From NCBI GenBank assembly GCA_902702965.1, contig CACRXP010000001.1, positions 4,940,447 to 5,004,446 of the forward strand: a stretch of 64,000 nt of DNA, in the 5' to 3' direction. Position numbers and translations under genes: made by a program. The DNA comes from Spirometra erinaceieuropaei (taxonomy: Eukaryota; Platyhelminthes; Cestoda; Diphyllobothriidea; Diphyllobothriidae). Below, piece after piece: positions 57,697-64,000 of this stretch. Under the pieces are notes generated by a model that saw only the letters and a program-made list of their open reading frames with translations, made no database searches and had not been told where the DNA came from. Each line of letters opens with the position of its first letter. Positions within the stretch are counted from its first letter, which is position 1.

Positions 57697-58130
57697 GTAG
57701 ATACGATCGCTGCAACAAGAGCTTTATTAGCCTGCCGCTTTAAATTCACGCTGGAACCCATCATCAGAGACAGTATCAAATACGGTGAATTCCTACACAG
57801 GACGTTGCAGTAATTATGGGGTGCAGGCGCTATGCTGCTGCATAATACCTAAGATAATTAACGGCCCCCGCTTTGTAGAGGATGCCTGCCCTCTGGTGCG
57901 CTAATGGCTTGATGGCCGGCATGCAAGTCGTTAATTGCTGAAATTTAATCAACCGTGTGAGATGTTGGCGTGATGATGGCTCAGCCACTTGGCCCACCGG
58001 CCTACAGGCTCTCGAGTGGATAGTTATTTAGGCCAGACCAAGTCCCAGCAACAAATATGGGGTGAGGATGTCATCGCACTTTTTAATAGACTCGGGCCCC
58101 GTGAACCATGACTCAAGCACTTACTGAAAA
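57697..58130 (-). mobile_element. Diverged Penelope-like 3' end remnant
   Basis: Aligns by eye with 53,960-54,400. Shared are GAT-CGATC and TTTATT-GCCTG, CCATCATCAGAGA, TCGTTAATTGC, TGTGATGATTGCT/GTGATGATGGCT, CGGGCC and CCATGACTC-AGCA. It covers the C-terminal tail and part of the endonuclease region of the 54 kb copy. No open frame survives. It lies in the same orientation as the other Penelope-like pieces. Confidence 0.65.
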
Positions 58131-59703
58131 GTAGCCATTAGGCTATCCTCTCGTCTTTAGTTTAACAGAAAAGATTTAGTGCCTGTGTTTAAATTTACCG
58201 GCTGTGTAAATTAGTAATTAAGTGCCACTGTGAAAAAGGCCAAAAGCAGGGGCAGAAAGTGGATAGTTTGTGGTGATCTAAACTCTTAGCATTTTTGCGT
58301 TTCCTGTTATTCAAAATATGTTATTTTCCCACTAGAAGTGATAAGGCCTTTATCTTAACAGTTTTGCCGCGTGTAGCAAGGTTATCTGTTAAGAGAGCGG
58401 GGTAAATTCCATCCGATTTACATTTTAAAAAATCGTTGCATACAACTGACAATCTCCCAGTTCAAAAATGATTCATATGCACTTTACTGAACAAATTGCA
58501 ATGACCGCTGAGACTTGGAGATTTAAATTTCCTGTTAAAAACGTGCCGGATGAAGATTTGAAATAACTGCTCTTCAGTATACTCCATACGGTGTACCAAT
58601 ATCATATAAGTTATGGTATATTTATTAGGCGTAAGCCGTTCCAAATTTTGATTTTCGGCGCCTATAAAACCCTCACTTGGCTAGTAGTTACCAGGCTACC
58701 AGATATTACGGGATATTTCATGTCAAATCGTTAGAATCGTTAACTAAATTGTTCAAGCGACCAAAACTTCTATTCTTTGGAGAACGCGTTTGAGACAATA
58801 TAATGTCGAACACGCGATTTAAAGTTGTATAAAGTGTGCAAGGCAAACTGTAAGTGCTGTCTGGACGCTGTCAAGACGACATTTGGAGGTTACAGACGAC
58901 TGGATGGATATGGAACGTAAAAGCACTTAATGTCCCTCAGCGCCAAGCGCTGAGTTTTCATTTCGTTAATTCGGTCAGGATATCACTACGTAAGTCTCTT
59001 TTCTGGTTCTGCATATGTAACGTCTTATGCGAATAAGTCAGCCTTCCCCAACATTTACTCACAGGCCTTTTTTCGGAATGAGCTTGACTCGAATAAAACG
59101 TACTCTTTCAGTCTGCCTAATGTTGCTATAAATATTTTCAAATTTACTTTGAATTTAAGCTCAAAACCGAGATATCTGATGGGAGGGGCAATGACAACTG
59201 AAACTTGTATGAAAAGGTAATTTTTACCCCACTTCAGGAAAAACTTTTGACATTTTGCTCAGACACTGACACCTGACCCATGCAAAGTTCATTTATTATA
59301 TATGAACATGCAGAAATTGATTTCGGCTCGTAGTTACTCACGTCATGTTATGGCCTATGTAGATCCCAAAAAGTAGAATTTTCGACCATTTTGCTAAAAT
59401 CTGACCGTTCTACCAAAAAATGAAAGCATACAAAGGGAAGCATTGCTTTTACCAAAAACAGCGATTCATTGGTGAGCAGATCAGCAAATTACTGGTGCCC
59501 ATGAGTTGGAGGAGAAAGCAACCGATTTCTCGACACTGACATTGATTCGCTCTCACCATCCACGCTTACCTTAGTCTAACTAGTAAAAGCGTGTTAGGAC
59601 CGCCAGATATGCTTCACGAAACTCGTCTTTATATTTGTCACAGTTAAACATTTTTTGCCCTGCCATCCGATATCGGAGTCAGAATATAGGAGTCCGCAAG
59701 AGC
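58131..59703. other. No supported gene
   Basis: AT-rich with frames up to 60 codons only; nothing recognised. Confidence 0.5.
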
Positions 59704-59705
59704 TA

Positions 59706-60676
59706 CAGTGAGTAACCGATCTCATGAAATGTTGGCTGAAAATCTGGAATGAGTTTTCGATTAGGAGGGATTATCCAGGCGCGGTTGATTATTTTATGGC
59801 ATAATCCTGTAATATTTCAGACTCGACAGGATGTCTGCTTTTGAATGCACCGCTATTCAATCTCCTGTAGAAACAGTACTCGGTAAAAAGGACTACTTAA
59901 ATAGCATGCACTTTTCACATTGGTTTTCGATGGCCCTGCAAATTGAAATATATTTTATAGAAACTACAGAAAAAATTAGCTTTCTTTCAGTAGTTTGATA
60001 GAAAATGACGTAAACTTTTATTTTATGCTCGAAATGGAATATAATTTAACTTTAAAAAAGTTTATAATTATGAGATTTTTCAGACTGTGCAAAATCAATT
60101 CATACATCATCCTACCTATCCGTTTACCATTGCTCCTCATGAAATGAAGGTCGCATTCGTCGCAAAATTCAATGAGCTGTATATGGTATCTCCTTAAAGG
60201 CACAGAAGAATATGTGATTTTCCTTACGCGGAACGCATGCACCTTGTAGACGTAAATCACTAGGCCCCAATGCAACGGCTGATCAGACTTCAAATTATTC
60301 GTGAGTTAGAAAAAATTTTCAAACCTAATTATACTCCTTTTTCGGGTATAAAATAAAAAGTTGACGTCATTTTCCATCAAACGAATGAAAGAAAGCATAT
60401 TTTGTATATGGTTTCTATAAAATATATTTGAATTTGCAAGGCCATCGAAAACCAATGTGAAAAAGGCATGCTATTGAAGTAGTCATTTTTGCCGAGTACT
60501 GTTTCTACAGGGGATTGAATAGCGGTGCATTCAAAAGCAGACATCCTGTCGAGTCCGAAATATTATAAGATTATGCCGCAAGATAATCAGTATACAACCG
60601 CGTCTGTGTAATCCCTCCTAATCGAAAACGCATTCCAGGCTTTCAACCAACATTTCATGAAATTTTTCATTTACTG
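59706..60676. mobile_element. Palindromic TA-flanked element, third complete copy
   Basis: 971 bases from CAGTGAGTAACCGATCTCAT to ATTTTTCATTTACTG, flanked by TA at 59,704 and 60,677. The arms match those of the copy at 22,759. The core is in the opposite orientation: the TTCCGCGTAAGG block lies on its minus strand near 60,225, while at 23,198 the corresponding block is on the plus strand. No transposase is encoded. A plus-strand frame from about 60,269 carries MQRLIRLQIIRELEK, also found on the minus strand of the 22,759 copy. Confidence 0.85.
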
Positions 60677-62976
60677 TACGTCCAATGTAGCTAACAATGA
60701 TGAATGCGTCCTCTGATTTCTATATTCTTATAAAGGAGAAATAATTGCAATGGAAAATGAACAGTCTTTGTCAAAACCGGTCAATCTTTATATTTTTATA
60801 TGATTTAATCTCTTGTGCTCAGGCCTGTGTGAATTTACTTTTCTTCCCGTACTCGTCTATCTTCTTGACTGCCGTCACTAAGAAAACCAGTTAGCCCAGA
60901 AACGTCTCCAGTCGTTTTGAGCGGGTTGTCACTACTGCGGCGAAAGAGGAGGAAATAATAAATAAATAATAAATTTTACACGTCTTTAAAAGTAGCATGA
61001 CAGGTTGGTAGCTGCGCAAATTCTGTTAAATAACTCCAGCTTTGGTCTGGGAGTTGTGTCAAAAGACCTCTGTAAATTTACATTTATAGAAACGTTCTCT
61101 GCCATGCGATCTCAGTTGCTGAACTAAGTTTCGCGTAGGCTGGAGGACCAGCGCTGTGTCATACGCGGAGACAGAGGCTTTTTGCAAGTCCAGCCGCTAC
61201 TCCTCCATCAACCTCCTGACAACTTGGTCCTGAAACACGACAGGGACGGGAAGAGGTAGGAAGAGAGTGTGCTGCGTCGGCATTTCGCATATCCGCGGTC
61301 AGATGTGTTCCTAGTTCAATATCATGGGTAAATTGACCTACTGTGGCTGGGTAACAAGGTAAAAATGGCCACTTAAATATCGTACTCCTTGTCCATATGC
61401 GTAGAAGATAAATAATGTTAGTTTACAGACAGTGATGCCGGTATGCCAGATCAGAACTAGATTATTTTACTCTATAAGCTGTTGGGCAAAATAAATTTTG
61501 CCCAGGAAAACATGCTGTCATAATGTGCTTATTTGTGTTCGAGTCCACAATGGGGGAGATGCAACCTGTCCCTGGCTACTATTCTTGGACTTACAATCTT
61601 TCTTGTTCTTAATAAACTTTTTATAACACGCGTATCCAAATATATCACATATTCTCACAGAAATCATTGACTCCCTCAGTTTTAGTTAGTTTAATACTTC
61701 TTTCCCGATAGAAAAATCTATTTTCTTAAAATGCCGCTTTTTGAAGATTATCAAAAGTTACACGTCAGTTCAGGGGTCTTTTTGGCCGTAATGTATGAGT
61801 TCAAGGACCGGCCATTTCGTCTTCCTAGGATATGAATTACTGTTTTTAGGTTTCATTTGAAACGCGCGTTTCAATTTTAGTGTTTTCTTGATAACCTGCA
61901 AGCTAGCGGTTTTCATCTTCGAATCGATGAAGAGCAACTTGTTGTGCAAAAACAACTCTGTTTGCACAGTTTATTCTTATAGGAAAACATACTGATGTAG
62001 AAGGAACAACGGTTAAGAAAATCAGACCCGATGGACAATTTTTACCCACTGTTCGTTGTTGGCCCGCCTTACAGGCCCCCCAATTTCGGATAATCCTAAA
62101 TCAGATCCCGGCGCCTTTTGATCGTTGCACATACAACCACGAGATCGATATCCTTTCGGCTGTGTTTCAAGTGCATTAATTAACGCGGGACTGGAATTTG
62201 CCGGCCTGTTCCAAAGACGAATCCTGCTCTTCCTGTTAAATTTGGAGCTCTTGCTTAGAGTCGTTGTCTGCTGCGCCAGAGATGAGCATTTCAAGCTTCC
62301 TTGTCTTTGTCGGCGTTTCTTCCGCTTCATTACTTGTCGTTATGCGACTGTTTGCAAACGCTCTACAGCTTAGGTAATGAGCAAGAAGAAACTACCTCTA
62401 TTCCCTGCCGTTCTGAGTAATATAAAAAACGGGTTGGGAATGAATCGTTTAAATCACTTTGTTTCCAAACGTCTGTCGTGGTGGGTGAAACATCATCATT
62501 TCAGATATCTGAGATCTATTTACACAGAACAGAGCGGGCTTTATCTCTCGACTTACGCTTACTCATTCATATTTAAGATCAGCATTCCTTGCCACCCACA
62601 TGATTTGATCCACCAATACCGTCTGGCCTTGTGATCATTAAAAATCTCGGCTGGACCCGCAACTACCGTGGCCCATCAAAAATAATCCAAAAGGTCGCAA
62701 ACGAGACGCAACCACCTAAATGGTTTAGGTTGATATACCACAGCACTGTACAAAGCATTTGTATCAGTCGTACTCCATAGTAACTGCGCAGGGGCAGGCA
62801 AAAGCAATTTCCGCTTTAATATGTCGGCAAATCTAAAGCGTTTTTATAATTAGGGAAGGAAAATGCTGTTCGATCGCCGGAGCCATTTCTTTTTTTTGCC
62901 TGAGCTTTCGAATTCGCAGAGGAGTCGATTGTCGGAGATAAAAGCGGCTGCGAGAGCTGTGGAGGGCACGAGCATA
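60677..62976. other. No supported gene
   Basis: Mutually overlapping frames at 62,022-62,634 on both strands have no recognised domain. Nothing else stands out. Confidence 0.45.
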
Positions 62977-63530
62977 TCAGACATCAATCGTTAGTCCAGA
63001 GGTGGCTGTGCTGGTCTGTATAAATGCCAGCGTCAGATCGCTATACCGTTTGACAGTGGTCTCATCAATCAACTCGCGGCTTGGCTTGCCTCTTGCGTGG
63101 GCGATTAGCTTCGAGAATGCAAAATCAAACTAATGATCCCTTGCGTAGGCACGGACAGCCTCTCGTGATAATCCGTCACCGCGTCGCATAGCCAGCTTAT
63201 GTCCGTATGCACGCGATCCGGGGCATGCGTTGATTCTGACGTGTGTAATTACAAGGACAGTTTAGGCACGGCGTGACATATATTACATCCGCCTCTCACT
63301 GGGACTCATTCGGACCTTGATTTTCGTGGCCCTGCTGCACATGACAGCTTTGGAACGGTGTGCGATTCCAACACCTAGTCGCGCAACAATGCGCTCCGTT
63401 GCCTCTGGCACGTCCTTGATGTACGGTAGAGCATGGTCTTTCTGGATGGGTCTTGCGGTGGCGAACAGGTAGGCTTAGGCTTATGAATGACTTCGGGGAG
63501 CCGTTTCGGATCAATTAGTTGCTGAGATAT
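62977..63530 (-). pseudogene. Third Penelope-like remnant: linker and GIY-YIG end
   Basis: Minus-strand blocks in shifted frames follow the 54 kb copy: RNGSPKSFI (there ANGYPRSFV), then ALPYIKDVPEATERIVARLG and VGIAHRSKA near 63,435-63,345. Then come VIYVTPCLNCP (there VVYRIWCSCG) near 63,290-63,255 and MRRGDGLSREAV (there VRRGDANSQVAA) near 63,190-63,155. A frame follows that includes RELIDETTV and closes at a TGA at 62,977. At least two frameshifts and several stops are present, so it is inactive. It is clearly more diverged from the 54 kb copy than simple decay of a recent insertion would suggest, and so may belong to another Penelope-like subfamily. Confidence 0.7.
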
Positions 63531-64000
63531 CAGGCGTCATGGGCTTTCTCTTTCATGTTGCTGCAATGCGTCTGAATTTGTTTGCAGATCTTGCGCCGGC
63601 ATGTAAACCCTGTGCAGTCACCCGCAGACTGGTGCCGCTGAGGTTTGATCGCTTTATACCCCCTAAAACTGCTGCATGTTATGTTGCCGCTTTTATCTCT
63701 GACAGTGGACTACTGTACGACTCCAAAAACGCAGACTAATAGAGAAATGGTTTCGGGGATCAAACAACCTTCCTGTTCCCATCGCATACCTGCAACTGGA
63801 ATGCCAGCACTCGTCTAGAGATCTGAGTGAATGCGAAGAGTAAATGTTTTCTCACAAAGGCATGTTAAGAGCACCCCAGTGTTCCATCAGCACAGACCCG
63901 AGGAATTCAAGCATCCTTATGCATGACGGAGCCCCGGTCATGCTATTTCAGCCTTCGATTAATCTTGGGAGTAAACTATCATGTTTGAGTCCATTTTTGT
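63531..64000. other. No supported gene
   Basis: One plus-strand frame of 66 codons (63,539-63,739) without a recognised domain; nothing else is seen up to the window end. Confidence 0.4.

Noticed and set aside
1..64000. CRISPR arrays, bacterial operons or phage-like genes
   Set aside because: No regularly spaced repeats and no clustered same-strand gene series were seen. Introns and retroelements point to a eukaryotic genome.

Overview
The window looks like repeat-rich nuclear DNA of a parasitic flatworm, most likely a diphyllobothriidean tapeworm. That placement is an inference. It rests on one intron-containing gene, a class I histone deacetylase 8 whose active-site loop carries the His found in schistosome HDAC8 (mammals have Met), and on a repeat background of RTE-type and Penelope-like retroelements, Tc1/mariner-type palindromic elements and tRNA-like repeats. 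There are no bacterial features: no operons, no ribosome binding sites and almost no long open frames.

Layout. 1-10 kb: no supported gene. 10.13-10.85 kb (-): one candidate internal exon of an unrecognised gene, with splice sites at both ends. 14.3-15.4 kb (-): decayed Penelope-like reverse transcriptase. 16.5-16.9 kb (+): broken Tc1/mariner-type transposase N-terminus. 17.2-19.0 kb: a half and a complete copy of a long palindromic TA-flanked element. 22.2-28.9 kb (-): HDAC8, five coding exons and a conceptual 409-residue protein, with one GC-AG intron and a palindromic element in its last intron. 34.9-35.6 kb (-): second decayed Penelope-like reverse transcriptase. 38.4-48.8 kb: several copies of one dispersed repeat, one carrying a long AAC microsatellite and another apparently split by an almost complete RTE-type retrotransposon (45.24-48.60 kb, -) that contains a 662-base assembly gap. 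51.3-51.5 kb: two tRNA-like units arranged head to head as a hairpin. 54-63.5 kb: three Penelope-like 3'-end remnants, a small non-LTR reverse transcriptase fragment between two terminal-repeat-like sequences, and another palindromic element.

The only gene whose full protein can be read is HDAC8, a nuclear/cytoplasmic zinc lysine deacetylase. The RTE element has an endonuclease and a reverse transcriptase with all motifs visible outside the gap and could be young. All five Penelope-like pieces lie on the minus strand and are 5'-truncated or riddled with stops. The palindromic elements are non-autonomous. No new multi-gene system was found. The least explained structure is the palindromic family, whose unique core is conserved in three complete copies and carries a partly open, protein-like reading frame.
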